From: JAGLQA01 sp023135565
Lineage (GTDB): Bacteria > Acidobacteriota > Aminicenantia > UBA2199
Reading direction: 5' to 3'
DNA: 44,084 nucleotides
NCBI GenBank assembly: GCA_030639305.1
Contig: DAOWCY010000035.1
Location: forward strand, 1 to 44,084
Below the pieces are notes generated by a model. It ran no database searches. It was given only the letters and a program-made list of their open reading frames with translations, and was not told where the DNA came from. Shown here piece by piece: positions 24,588-34,011 of the stretch. The number at the start of each line of letters is the position of its first letter. The first letter of the stretch is position 1. The position numbers and the translations under genes were made by a program.

Positions 24588-25610
24588 ATGAGTATATCAA
24601 AGACTAACAAAGCCATCGTCATCAACGGTTCAGCCAGGAGCGGCACCACCTGGTTGATGGATATTTTAGGGAAAAACGCCCGGCACTACTCCCTTTTCGA
24701 ACCTTTAGATTCAAGATATAAGGAAGCGCAGGAACTGGGCCTATGGTTCAGGTATCTTGATCCCCATGGGGGGTTCCCTGCGGAGCAGCGGTTTTTTGAA
24801 ACGCTGCTGGGTGGAAACGAGCGCCGCTTAACCAAGATATATAATGTAGATACCCGGGTCTGTAATTTTTATTTTAAATTCAGGGAAAAAATAGTTAACC
24901 TGGGATCCCGGAGAGGTATGACACCGGTAATTAAATTTGTTCGCGGTCATTTCTTTTTAAAATATCTCCAGGAGAATTTTAATCCTAAAACCATCGTTAT
25001 CTTCCGGCATCCCTGTGCGGCGCTGGAAAGCGCGCTGAGGGTCGGATTCATCGACACCAATTTTAAACTTCTATTAGGGGACCGCAGTAAAAAATTATTT
25101 AAAGCTTATCCTCAACTGGTAAAAAAAGTCAAAAAATCCCTGGAACTGCTGGACTATAAAAACCTATGGTTCGGAAGCGTGCCCGACCGGGAACGAAAAG
25201 GGAAAATGCTCATTATAAGATGGTGCTTATCCAATTGGTTTATGCTAAACGACATCCTTAAAAATGGCCTGGATGCATTTGTTATTTTTTATGAGCAGCT
25301 TTATGCAGACCCCGACAAAGAAATAGCCGCCCTTTGCGGCCGTCTCGGTATGGATTACAGCCCGAGCATGAGGGAAGAGGCAGGCAAACCGGCAGCTTCT
25401 GTGGTAAAAAACTCCCCGGCAAAGGAAAAAGAAAAAGCCATAACCCCGGTAAATAGATGGCGTACATCTCTGTCCCCGGCACTGCACGATTTTTGTTTCA
25501 AAATAATGGAGATTTTTGACATCGACATCTACTCTGCCGAGATACTGCCCAACCCAAACAGTAACCTCCAGGTTTATTTGAATTCTTTGAAGCCGGCAGG
25601 CAGCCAGTGA
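24588..25610 (+). CDS. PAPS-dependent sulfotransferase
   Basis: A 340-residue soluble protein with a strong AAGGAG. INGSARSGTTWLMDIL is the 5'-phosphosulfate loop and TIVIFRHPCAALESAL the 3'-phosphate motif of PAPS-dependent sulfotransferases. YEQLYADPDKEIAALCGRLG matches the C-terminal helix region. It probably sulfates a sugar of the repeat unit. A second, unrelated-looking sulfotransferase lies at 33130. Confidence 0.8.
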   Translation: MSISKTNKAIVINGSARSGTTWLMDILGKNARHYSLFEPLDSRYKEAQELGLWFRYLDPHGGFPAEQRFFETLLGGNERRLTKIYNVDTRVCNFYFKFREKIVNLGSRRGMTPVIKFVRGHFFLKYLQENFNPKTIVIFRHPCAALESALRVGFIDTNFKLLLGDRSKKLFKAYPQLVKKVKKSLELLDYKNLWFGSVPDRERKGKMLIIRWCLSNWFMLNDILKNGLDAFVIFYEQLYADPDKEIAALCGRLGMDYSPSMREEAGKPAASVVKNSPAKEKEKAITPVNRWRTSLSPALHDFCFKIMEIFDIDIYSAEILPNPNSNLQVYLNSLKPAGSQ

Positions 25611-25627
25611 AATAAGTGGATGGAACA

Positions 25628-26656
25628 ATGAAAACAGAAGATTTACCCCCTGTGTCCATCGTCGTGATCGGGAAAAACGAAGCAGACAATCTCGATGCCA
25701 CTTTCACGGCCGTGCGCCAAATCGACTACCCGGCGGAGAAAATCGAATCGATCTATGTGGATACCGGGTCCACCGATAATAGTGTTGAAATCGCGCTTAA
25801 GTATACACCTTCCGTTTTTATTGAAAAGAGCTGCTGGCCTACGCCCGGGCTGGCCCGTAACCGGGGGCTGCTGGAAGCTTCACATGATATTCTTCATTTT
25901 ATAGACGGGGACATACAAATACACCGGGACTACCTGAAAACAGCCGTAAAGAAACTGGCTGAACCGGGTATCCAGGCGGTTTACGGTTTCCTGGAAGAGA
26001 AATCGACGCAGGGAGTGAACCGGGTTTTACTCAGTCATTGGCAGCGGAAAAAGCCGGGCTATTCCCAAGCCACCGGCGGCGGAGGCACATACGAAAAAAA
26101 AGCCCTGCTGGCGGTGGACGGTTATGACGAAAGAATACGAAAGGGTCAGGAGACAGAGTTGGGAGAACGTTTCCGCGAAGCCGGCTGTCGCATCTGGCTG
26201 CTGGACACCGTAATGGGTACACATGATTATGGAGTGGCATCCATTGCCGATTATTTTAAAATCCAGGTTATTGACGGAAAGTCAAAGTCCTATAACATGC
26301 TCCTAAATAAAAACGGGATCTTTTTCTCAAACAATAAGAAACGCGCTGTAAATAATTTGATTTTTAATACCGGCATGATTTTTTTTATTGGGATTGTATT
26401 CTTCCTAAAACAATATCTGCTATTGCTGGCGGTTCCGGCTGCCTGGTTGTTTTTTTACCCTCTGCTCAAAGTAGTAACCCGCCAGATACGCAGTAAGGAT
26501 AGAATAATCTATTTATGTTTAACCAACATATCGAGACCTTTTATTTTTTGGGGTCAGATAACGCTTTTCCTGGGCTATGTGTTCCAATCGAAAACCGGGA
26601 AAAAGAAATTTATCAGGGAAAAAGCAGTACTGTCGGAAATGAAGGGGAAGCTATAA
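25628..26656 (+). CDS. Glycosyltransferase family 2 with C-terminal membrane segments
   Basis: The second possible start (ATG) is chosen, giving 342 residues. SIVVIGKNEADNLDATF and VDTGSTDNSVEIA define the GT-A fold; FIDGDIQIH is the DxD-type metal site. RKGQETELGERFREAG is the QxxRW-like region. Two or three hydrophobic segments between about 245 and 320 anchor it to the membrane. It is a candidate for chain extension or for decorating the lipid-linked oligosaccharide. Confidence 0.8.
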   Translation: MKTEDLPPVSIVVIGKNEADNLDATFTAVRQIDYPAEKIESIYVDTGSTDNSVEIALKYTPSVFIEKSCWPTPGLARNRGLLEASHDILHFIDGDIQIHRDYLKTAVKKLAEPGIQAVYGFLEEKSTQGVNRVLLSHWQRKKPGYSQATGGGGTYEKKALLAVDGYDERIRKGQETELGERFREAGCRIWLLDTVMGTHDYGVASIADYFKIQVIDGKSKSYNMLLNKNGIFFSNNKKRAVNNLIFNTGMIFFIGIVFFLKQYLLLLAVPAAWLFFYPLLKVVTRQIRSKDRIIYLCLTNISRPFIFWGQITLFLGYVFQSKTGKKKFIREKAVLSEMKGKL

Positions 26657-26683
26657 ATTCTCGTGTAGATTCAATCCATAAAT

Positions 26684-27745
26684 ATGAAAATTTTGATATT
26701 AATTAAATCGATGCTCCACGGAGGCGCTGAGAGGCAGGCGGTCGTAGATGCCTGCGCCCTGCATAAAAGGGGGCATAAGGTTACGATAGCCTATCATAAA
26801 GAAGGCCCCTTATCCGCCCTGTTAGATAAAGGTATCGAGTTATACAGGATCAAATATAAAAATATTTTTGCCGCCTCCTGCCGGTTAACCTGGAAACTAA
26901 TGAGGGACAAGTATGATACGGTTTTTGCCCATATGTTTTGGGCGGAAAAGGCTGCCGCTGTACCGGCCGCGCTTACGGGTCATAAATTAATCCTGGTAGA
27001 ACATGGATTGGGATTATGGAGGAAATGGTATCACATCCTGGTCATGAAATTTGCCGCGGCATTGGCGCACCGGGTATTATGCGTTTGTGAAGCCACCCGC
27101 GGGGTCAGGCTGCAGCGGGAGAAACTTCGGCCCGGGAAACTCCAGGTTATATATAACTCATTTCAAATAGCCGGGGAACCGGGGATAGAAATTGTACCGG
27201 ACCAAGCCCGGGATTATTTTACCATCGGTTTTGTGGGCCGGTTTGCTGAGATAAAGCGTATCGGGACATTTGTCGAGATTGCAAAAAGATTAAAAAAAAG
27301 AATTAAAGCCTTTAAGATTATCCTGGTCGGGGATGGTGAAGAAAATGAGAGAATTAAAGAAGAAATCAAACGAAACGCCCTGGATGAATACTTTTTGCTG
27401 ACCGGGTTTGCGCTCTCACCTTCCCGTTATTACCGCAGCTTCGATATATTCGTGCTGCCATCGAAAAGAGAAGCTTTTCCTATTGTGCTCCTCGAGGCCG
27501 GCGCCTGGGGTATCCCCTGCCTGGCTTTTGATGTAGGTGGAAACAGTGAGATCATCCGGGACGGTAAAACCGGATTCATTCTACCCGATTATTATATTGG
27601 GCAAATGGTCGAAAGGATCATGATGTTATATGAAAAACCCGCCAAAAGAAAAGAAATGGGAATAGCGGCTGAGAAATTTGTCAAAGAGCGCTTTTCAATC
27701 GAAAAAAGGCTCCTGTCGTTAGAGAAGTTGATAAAAGAAATCTGA
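26684..27745 (+). CDS. Glycosyltransferase family 4
   Basis: A 353-residue GT-B protein. KSMLHGGAERQAVVDACAL is the classic N-terminal GGAE motif. IGFVGRFAEIKRIGTFVEIA, LVGDGEENERIKEEI, LPSKREAFPIVLLEAGAWG (EX7E motif) and DVGGNSEIIRDGKTGFI follow. It is one of at least four GT4-like enzymes that should assemble the repeat unit in the cytoplasm. Confidence 0.85.
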   Translation: MKILILIKSMLHGGAERQAVVDACALHKRGHKVTIAYHKEGPLSALLDKGIELYRIKYKNIFAASCRLTWKLMRDKYDTVFAHMFWAEKAAAVPAALTGHKLILVEHGLGLWRKWYHILVMKFAAALAHRVLCVCEATRGVRLQREKLRPGKLQVIYNSFQIAGEPGIEIVPDQARDYFTIGFVGRFAEIKRIGTFVEIAKRLKKRIKAFKIILVGDGEENERIKEEIKRNALDEYFLLTGFALSPSRYYRSFDIFVLPSKREAFPIVLLEAGAWGIPCLAFDVGGNSEIIRDGKTGFILPDYYIGQMVERIMMLYEKPAKRKEMGIAAEKFVKERFSIEKRLLSLEKLIKEI

Positions 27746-27755
27746 AGAGAACCGG

Positions 27756-28928
27756 ATGCCCATTCAAAAGAAAAAACCGGTTCCCGTTATTTGCTACCAT
27801 TCCGTGGCATTATCTAAGAATAAAAATCGGCATTCGGGTATCATGACCCTGGAATTGAAATATTTTGAAGATCATCTCAAGTATTTAACCGGCAGGAAGT
27901 ACCGGTCGATATTTTTAGATGAGTATTATGCCGTCGAGAAAGGAGAACAGTCACATCCTAAAGATCAACGGGCGGTTTGTTTAACCTTCGACGACGGCTG
28001 CTTAGACAACTGGATATATGTTTTTCCCCTGCTGAAGAAATACCATATGAAAGCCACGATATTTGTCAGCCCCGAATTTGTCGATACCCGGAACCCGGTA
28101 AGAAAAAACCTGGAAGCTCACTGGAACAATGAAGCAGCCCTTGCGGAAATAGACCGTTGGGGTTTTCTTTCCTGGGAGGAAATGCGTATCATGGAGAAAA
28201 GCGGTCTGGTAGATATCCAATCCCACACCCTCAGCCACACCAAATATTTTATATCGGACAAACTGACCGGGTTTCACCGGCCCCGGGCAGTGCCCCTGTA
28301 CGCAATCGCCAACCGGCATCCCCACCGCAAACCCTACTACATCGAAGACCCGCAATTCGAGAAACTACTCCCCTACGGCAGCCCTTTATTCGAGGAAGAA
28401 TCGGCGATTACGGCGCGGCGGGTCTTTATCAACGAGGATTTCAACCGGGACGTGGTGGAAAAGTTGGCGAATACCGATTGGCGGTCAGCTTATGATTTCC
28501 CGGCTCTTTTCAAGAAGATCGAACCGCTTTACAAAGAGTACAAAGAGCAGGGCAAATTAATAGTAGGAAAAGAGAGCGAAGCGGAATACCGGGACAGGGT
28601 CGGCAGAGAAATCAGTTTCGCCAAAGAGATCATCGAAAAGGAATTAAACAAAAAGGTCGAGTTCTGCTGCTGGCCCCATGGGGATAACAACGAATATGCC
28701 CATCGAAAAGCCCTGGAAACAGGGCACCTGGCCACCACCGGCAGGCAGGAGGAGTGCGCCCCCGATGATTATAGCCGCATCATTAGATTCGGTCTTAAGC
28801 CCTGCAAGAACAACCGGTTTCTATCCCTTTTAAAGACAAATTATAAAGTAAAAAGCTTCCAGGGGGTTTTCCCCTACCGTCTTATCGATAGGATATACAA
28901 CCGTATACGCTATGGTAAAGGAACATGA
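27756..28928 (+). CDS. Polysaccharide deacetylase (carbohydrate esterase family 4)
   Basis: A 390-residue CE4 protein without signal peptide. CYHSVA (His), CLTFDDGCLDNW (catalytic Asp pair), QSHTLSHTKY (metal-binding His) and CCWPHGDNNEY are the CE4 motifs. A long insertion of about 100 residues (YAIANRHPHRKPYY to LIVGKESEAEYRD) separates motif 2 from motif 4. CE4 enzymes remove N- or O-acetyl groups; the lack of export signal suggests action on a cytoplasmic lipid-linked intermediate. It overlaps the next gene by four bases. Confidence 0.8.
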   Translation: MPIQKKKPVPVICYHSVALSKNKNRHSGIMTLELKYFEDHLKYLTGRKYRSIFLDEYYAVEKGEQSHPKDQRAVCLTFDDGCLDNWIYVFPLLKKYHMKATIFVSPEFVDTRNPVRKNLEAHWNNEAALAEIDRWGFLSWEEMRIMEKSGLVDIQSHTLSHTKYFISDKLTGFHRPRAVPLYAIANRHPHRKPYYIEDPQFEKLLPYGSPLFEEESAITARRVFINEDFNRDVVEKLANTDWRSAYDFPALFKKIEPLYKEYKEQGKLIVGKESEAEYRDRVGREISFAKEIIEKELNKKVEFCCWPHGDNNEYAHRKALETGHLATTGRQEECAPDDYSRIIRFGLKPCKNNRFLSLLKTNYKVKSFQGVFPYRLIDRIYNRIRYGKGT

Positions 28929-30715
28929 ATTTTTTGATCCGATTCCCGCTGAAAAAAGATTTTAAGGAAATTAAAACCATCTATGACCCGGGACAATTAA
29001 GCCTACAAGAATCCTCCGATTTAAATATCTTTATCTTTAACCCTGGAATTGCAAAGGGCGCTAAAGAAATCGACACGCCCCAATATAAATACTTTATTTT
29101 GGGAGATATAATTACCGGAGCAGCGGACGAAGCGGTAGTGGAAGATTTTACCCCGCAAGGATTAAAATATTTGAAAGGATTTTTTTACATCCTGCAAATC
29201 GACAAAAAAAACCGGGTGGTGCGCGTTTTTAATAGTGTGTTCAGTATCCTGCCTATATACTATTATCAAAGCGGCGATTATTTTTGGGTCTCCTCCAGGT
29301 TGGATTTAATCGAGGAGAATGACGATGCTGAACTGACCATAAACAAAAAATTCCTGCTGGAAAAGTTGTTGTTTAATTACGCGCTTTTTAACGGGACTAT
29401 TTTTAAAGAAATTCACCTGCTGAGTTCCAATTGTTTCCTGGAGCTAAACAGCCGCCGGGAACTCCACAACCGGCTGCCGGTAAAAAAGCACACATCTATT
29501 CCCGATTATTTTGTCGAATCTCCCCGGCCCTGGAAAAAATCGATTGCCGGGCTTTCCGACTTGTACCTGCAGGTTGTCCGCGATTATCTTCCCTCTACTC
29601 ATTTTATCATGACGCTAACCGGCGGTTTTGACGGACGGGCCAATACAGCGGCCGCATTAAAATATAAGAAGGATTTTTCAACTTTCTCCTACGGCAGCCG
29701 TGATGCCCCGGATGTATGTATACCCCAGGCCATTGCCGGGAAAATCGGCATAAGATACGAGCCCTTTATACTGGACGACCATTATGCAAAAAAAGAATTC
29801 ACAAAATGCGCCGCCGGATTAGTAAAACTTACCGAGGCAAATGCCGGTATATCCAGGGCTCATTACCTGTATATCGCCCGGCATTTGGCACGTACCTCCC
29901 GGCACCTCGTTTCCGGCATTTTCGGCAGCGAACTGTTCCGGGCCATGAAGATTCCCGGGGTCATGACCTCGCCCCGGTTGTTCGATTTGTTTTCGATGGC
30001 CGATGACCGGGAATTGGCCCGGAAAATCAAAAATGACTATTCTTTAACATTTTTGAATTTACCCGCTTTCCAGGAAGAACTGGAAGACTTAATAGAGCAA
30101 ATAATCCACTACAGGAAAAATTTCTCCCCGGCTCTGACCTTAAACCAGAACTTTTATATCTATATGTTCGAAGAGGTATTCAGGAAATATTTCGGCCCGG
30201 AAATCGTCACCCAGGCAGGATGCCGGTTATTCAACCGTTCCCCTTACTTAGATTTCAATCTCGTAGAAGAGGTGCTTAAAACGGAACTGGCTGGAGCTAA
30301 CAGTTCGTTCCTGGAAAATAATCCCTTAGTGCGGTTTCGCGGCCAGGTATTGTATGCCCACATCATCTGCCGCGCCTACCCGCCGTTGGCCGCCCAGCCC
30401 ACCGACCGGCTCTATAAACCGGCGGACTTTTTTTCTCTAATAGGCAAACTCAACATAACGAAATCCTTTTTCTACCGGAAGATTTTCCGGAAACGGAATG
30501 ACTCTCCAGGTTACAATCAAAACGCTTACAAAGAAAACATCTCCCATTTTATGAAAGCCGGAATCGACCCCCGGTTATTCGACAAAACCGAATTGCTTAA
30601 TTTAATGGGAACAGACCGCTGGCAGCAGTGCCCGGATCTGCTGGGTCACATAATATCACTGCTGTTGTATCTCGACCCGAATCACAAAACCGGTTTACAT
30701 TTCCCGGCGTCGTAG
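28925..30715 (+). CDS. Asparagine-synthase-family protein lacking the glutaminase cysteine
   Basis: A 596-residue protein. It begins MNFLIRFPLK, so the N-terminal nucleophile Cys2 of class II glutamine amidotransferases is missing, although a degenerate N-terminal domain (FNSVFSILPIYYY, WVSSRLDLIEEN) remains. The ATP-pyrophosphatase loop reads LTGGFDGRANTAA instead of SGGLDSS; FSYGSRDAPDVCIPQAIAG and GIFGSELFRA complete the synthetase-like domain. Such proteins may use ammonia or another amine, or form an intramolecular or ester bond by adenylation. In this locus a modification of a uronic acid carboxyl is possible (inference). The normal AsnB-type gene at 34012 is intact. Confidence 0.7.
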   Translation: MNFLIRFPLKKDFKEIKTIYDPGQLSLQESSDLNIFIFNPGIAKGAKEIDTPQYKYFILGDIITGAADEAVVEDFTPQGLKYLKGFFYILQIDKKNRVVRVFNSVFSILPIYYYQSGDYFWVSSRLDLIEENDDAELTINKKFLLEKLLFNYALFNGTIFKEIHLLSSNCFLELNSRRELHNRLPVKKHTSIPDYFVESPRPWKKSIAGLSDLYLQVVRDYLPSTHFIMTLTGGFDGRANTAAALKYKKDFSTFSYGSRDAPDVCIPQAIAGKIGIRYEPFILDDHYAKKEFTKCAAGLVKLTEANAGISRAHYLYIARHLARTSRHLVSGIFGSELFRAMKIPGVMTSPRLFDLFSMADDRELARKIKNDYSLTFLNLPAFQEELEDLIEQIIHYRKNFSPALTLNQNFYIYMFEEVFRKYFGPEIVTQAGCRLFNRSPYLDFNLVEEVLKTELAGANSSFLENNPLVRFRGQVLYAHIICRAYPPLAAQPTDRLYKPADFFSLIGKLNITKSFFYRKIFRKRNDSPGYNQNAYKENISHFMKAGIDPRLFDKTELLNLMGTDRWQQCPDLLGHIISLLLYLDPNHKTGLHFPAS

Positions 30716-30749
30716 TCGGGAGAATCAAATCTATTAGGATTACCGCATC

Positions 30750-32102
30750 ATGACAACATACAATTACCGCCTGAAACTATATGACCTGTTAAAAAAAACG
30801 AAAACGAAGCATTATTTCGATTTTTTCCTCAGCACTCTCGACTGGAACAAAAAGGAACTGTATGCCTATAGGTTGGCGAAATTGCGGGAACTCGTCGCTT
30901 ATGCCCGGACGCACTGTGCCTACTACCGGGATATTTTCGACAAAAATAACATTGCGCCCGGTTCCATCTGCAGCCTGGAAGACCTAAAAAGAATCCCGGT
31001 ATTAACCCGGCAGGATATACGGGAAAACTTATCGTCCCTGCTTAGCAGTGAAAAAGACCGGCTGACCTGTTTTAAAAGTAGTTCCAGCGGCACTACCGGC
31101 ATTCCCATCACCTATTACCAGGATGGGGATGGCCACGGCGCAGGCATTGCCGCCGGGTATTTGAGCTGCTATCTTTCAGGCTGGAGATTCGGGCACCGCT
31201 CGCTGCATATTTGGGGCAATCGCTCCTCCGTAAAAAACTGGAGCACCCCCGGCTCCAGGCTCAAGCAAAAACTGTTCCGCCAAAAAAAACTGGCAGCTAC
31301 AATCCTGAACGATGAAAAAAACTACCCCCAGGTCATCGACTTGATCAACCGGTTCAAGCCCTATTCTATCGATGGTTATACATCGTCCATCTACAGCTTA
31401 GCCCGTTATCTCCGGGAAAACCAGGTGGATATCCATAAGCCCGGGATCGTATTTACCACCGCCGAGAACCTGTTCCCTTATCAAAGAGAAATCATCGAAC
31501 AAGAACTGGCAAAAGTAAGCGACATTTACGGCTGTGGGGAAATTAACGGCATAGCGGTACAACCCCTGGATTCCGCCAGGTACTACATCATTGAACCCCA
31601 TGTTATCGTAGAAACCGAGAAAACCGGGACAGACCCCGGACTTCATGAAATCATCGTCACGGACCTGGATAACCGGGTGCTGCCCTTTATCCGCTATAAA
31701 ATAGGTGACCTGATCGATGAAATCCGGTTGAACGACGGTACCGGGCCTGTCAAATACGATTATTTCTCCCGGGTCCGCGGCAGGGCTGTGGACACCATCG
31801 ACCTGGGCAGCGGTAAAAAACTGTTTCCCATCAATATTGTCGGCGGCACTGCATTCCGGAAAATTCCCGGTATAGTCAAGCATAGGGTAACCTGGGACGG
31901 CCAATGTTTACATTTTATTTTTGAAACAAACGAACATTTTAACCTCCCCACGGCTGAACAAACCATCCGCGAAATTTTGGTTGAATACGACTATAATGTG
32001 AAAACCGGGATAGAACCGGTAAAAAAGCTATTACCCGGTGATAACGGGAAATTTACGTACTTTGAAAACAAACAGTCCAAAGGAGTTGAACCGGCGCCAT
32101 GA
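30750..32102 (+). CDS. CapK/PaaK-like adenylate-forming enzyme
   Basis: A 450-residue protein of the phenylacetate-CoA-ligase-like family. KSSSSGTTGIPITYYQD is the ATP-binding loop. SIDGYTSSIYSLARYL, ADV-like VSDIYGCGEINGIA, EIIVTDLDNRVLPFIRYKIGDLID and a C-terminal lid domain follow. Homologues called CapK occur in capsule loci and are thought to activate carboxylates, perhaps to acylate or amidate the glycan. The substrate is unknown. It overlaps the following glycosyltransferase by four bases. Confidence 0.8.
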   Translation: MTTYNYRLKLYDLLKKTKTKHYFDFFLSTLDWNKKELYAYRLAKLRELVAYARTHCAYYRDIFDKNNIAPGSICSLEDLKRIPVLTRQDIRENLSSLLSSEKDRLTCFKSSSSGTTGIPITYYQDGDGHGAGIAAGYLSCYLSGWRFGHRSLHIWGNRSSVKNWSTPGSRLKQKLFRQKKLAATILNDEKNYPQVIDLINRFKPYSIDGYTSSIYSLARYLRENQVDIHKPGIVFTTAENLFPYQREIIEQELAKVSDIYGCGEINGIAVQPLDSARYYIIEPHVIVETEKTGTDPGLHEIIVTDLDNRVLPFIRYKIGDLIDEIRLNDGTGPVKYDYFSRVRGRAVDTIDLGSGKKLFPINIVGGTAFRKIPGIVKHRVTWDGQCLHFIFETNEHFNLPTAEQTIREILVEYDYNVKTGIEPVKKLLPGDNGKFTYFENKQSKGVEPAP

Positions 32103-33079
32103 AAGTATTATTTGTCAGCAGCACTCGTTCGGCAGGAGAAATATCTCCCATAATAAAAAACCAGGGCGAGTCATTGAGAAAAGAAGGAATCGAAATCGAT
32201 TATTTTCCTATAAAAGGCAGGGGCGCCCGGGGATATTTACAAACAATCCCGGCCTTGAAACGCAGATTGCGGGAAGAACGGTACGACATGGTTCATGCTC
32301 ATTACGGTCTGTGTGGCATCGCGGCCTATTTGGCCGGGGGAAAAGCGAACCTAATTGTCTCTTTTATGGGGGACGACCTGATTGGGAATATTCGTCAGGA
32401 CGGCTCTTATACGTTTTGGGGCAAACTCCTGGTCTATATAAACAAACTGTTTGCCCGCAGAGCATACAGCGCCATAATTGTGAAATCACGGCAAATGAAG
32501 GAAATTCTCGGCGCTGTTCCCGTTAACGTGTCGGTATTACCCAACGGTGTTGATTTCGACCGTTTTTTTCCTATGGACAAACAGGAAGCCCGGGAAAAAC
32601 TGGCCATCGAAACCCGGAAGAGAATCATCCTGTTTGCCGCCGCCCCGGACAGACCGCGGAAAAACTATAAACTGGCGCGGAGCGCCGTTGAACTATTAAA
32701 AGATAGTTCCTGTCAACTATCGGTAGTAAACGGCCTCTCCCTTGAAGAGATGAACTATTATTATAACCTTGCCGATGTGTTTGTGCTGACTGCGTTTCAT
32801 GAAGGCTCGCCCAACGTTATCAAGGAAGCCATGGCCTGCAACTGTCCTGTCGTATCTACAGACATCGGTGATGTAAAAGAGATAATCGGCGCCAGCGAAG
32901 GATGTTATATTACGTCCTTCGACGCAGTGGATGTGTCGGAGAAACTCAGGTCGGCGCTCTCTTTTGGGAAACGTACCGCTGGCCGCGAACACATCCGGCA
33001 TCTTGAAAGCCGTGTCACAGCACGAAGATTAATCAAAATATACGAAGCGGTGCTAAGTAAACGTAATAAAGTAAATTGA
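32099..33079 (+). CDS. Glycosyltransferase family 4
   Basis: A 326-residue GT-B protein, start codon overlapping the preceding stop. YDMVHAHYGLCGIAAYLAG and VSFMGDDLIG mark the acceptor domain. VLPNGVDFDRFFPMDKQEAR, LTAFHEGSPNVIKEAMACN (EX7E) and STDIGDVKEIIG mark the donor domain. Typical of repeat-unit assembly enzymes. Confidence 0.85.
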   Translation: MKVLFVSSTRSAGEISPIIKNQGESLRKEGIEIDYFPIKGRGARGYLQTIPALKRRLREERYDMVHAHYGLCGIAAYLAGGKANLIVSFMGDDLIGNIRQDGSYTFWGKLLVYINKLFARRAYSAIIVKSRQMKEILGAVPVNVSVLPNGVDFDRFFPMDKQEAREKLAIETRKRIILFAAAPDRPRKNYKLARSAVELLKDSSCQLSVVNGLSLEEMNYYYNLADVFVLTAFHEGSPNVIKEAMACNCPVVSTDIGDVKEIIGASEGCYITSFDAVDVSEKLRSALSFGKRTAGREHIRHLESRVTARRLIKIYEAVLSKRNKVN

Positions 33080-33129
33080 TCGATTCTTTATACGAACATT
33101 TGGAATCGAAATAAGAGGAACGAATTCTT

Positions 33130-33957
33130 ATGAATAGTAAAGTAAAAAAAGTCACTTCTAAATTATCCAGGAGTGTTAAATTTATTTACCTATTTTTAAA
33201 AAAAAGAACAAGGGCTGAGAAGAAGATTCTTTTCATCCTGGGTTGTCAAAGGTCGGGCACTTCTTTGCTCGAGAGGATTTTTATAAAGGACTGGAATACG
33301 AGAGTCTACAAAGAATCCAGCATCTTATCGTCAAAGGATAAACATAAGCTGAGACTAAATGATTTAAATGATGTAAGAAACATAATAAACAACAGTAATG
33401 CCGATATGACGGCAGCCAAACCATTAGTTGAATCCCAAAATGCAATTAAACTACTTGATTTTTCCCCGGCAGCGAAAATATTGTGGGTTTATCGTCATTA
33501 CAAAGACGTGGCAAGCTCAAATCTTAAAGCCTTCGGCCTCCATAACGGGATAAAAGATTTACGGTTTATTGCCGAAAAAAAAAATGGCGACTGGCGTTTT
33601 GAAAACATTTCAGCGGATACCCGGGAAATCGTCGGAAAATATTTTAACTTAAACATGAACCCTTATGATGCCGCTGCATTATTTTGGCTTGTCCGGAACC
33701 GGCTTTTTTTCGAACAGCAGCTTCATTTGAATAATCGTGCTAAACTTATAAACTATGATGATTTATGTAACTTCCCGGGAAAAGTACTGGAGAGTGTATA
33801 TGAATTTATGGAAAAACCTTTCCCGGGTACTAAGCTTGTCCGTGAAGTTACTGCAAAATCGGTAGCCAAAGGGGCACATATTAATCTTTCAGGAGAAGTG
33901 GAAAGGCTATGCCGCAGTCTTTTCAATAGGTTAAAGAAATATGATGACCAATTATAA
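33130..33957 (+). CDS. Sulfotransferase-family protein
   Basis: A 275-residue protein with a basic N-terminus. LFILGCQRSGTSLLERIF is the 5'-phosphosulfate-binding loop and KILWVYRHYKDVASSNLKAF the 3'-phosphate motif. LINYDDLCNFPGKVLESVYEFM fits the C-terminal region of sulfotransferases. It probably adds sulfate to the polysaccharide. It is more AT-rich than its neighbours. Confidence 0.75.
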   Translation: MNSKVKKVTSKLSRSVKFIYLFLKKRTRAEKKILFILGCQRSGTSLLERIFIKDWNTRVYKESSILSSKDKHKLRLNDLNDVRNIINNSNADMTAAKPLVESQNAIKLLDFSPAAKILWVYRHYKDVASSNLKAFGLHNGIKDLRFIAEKKNGDWRFENISADTREIVGKYFNLNMNPYDAAALFWLVRNRLFFEQQLHLNNRAKLINYDDLCNFPGKVLESVYEFMEKPFPGTKLVREVTAKSVAKGAHINLSGEVERLCRSLFNRLKKYDDQL

Positions 33958-34011
33958 AAACCCGGCAGCAGCCCCATCGCTTCACACACCGGGAAGTAAC
34001 CAGGAGTCTTT

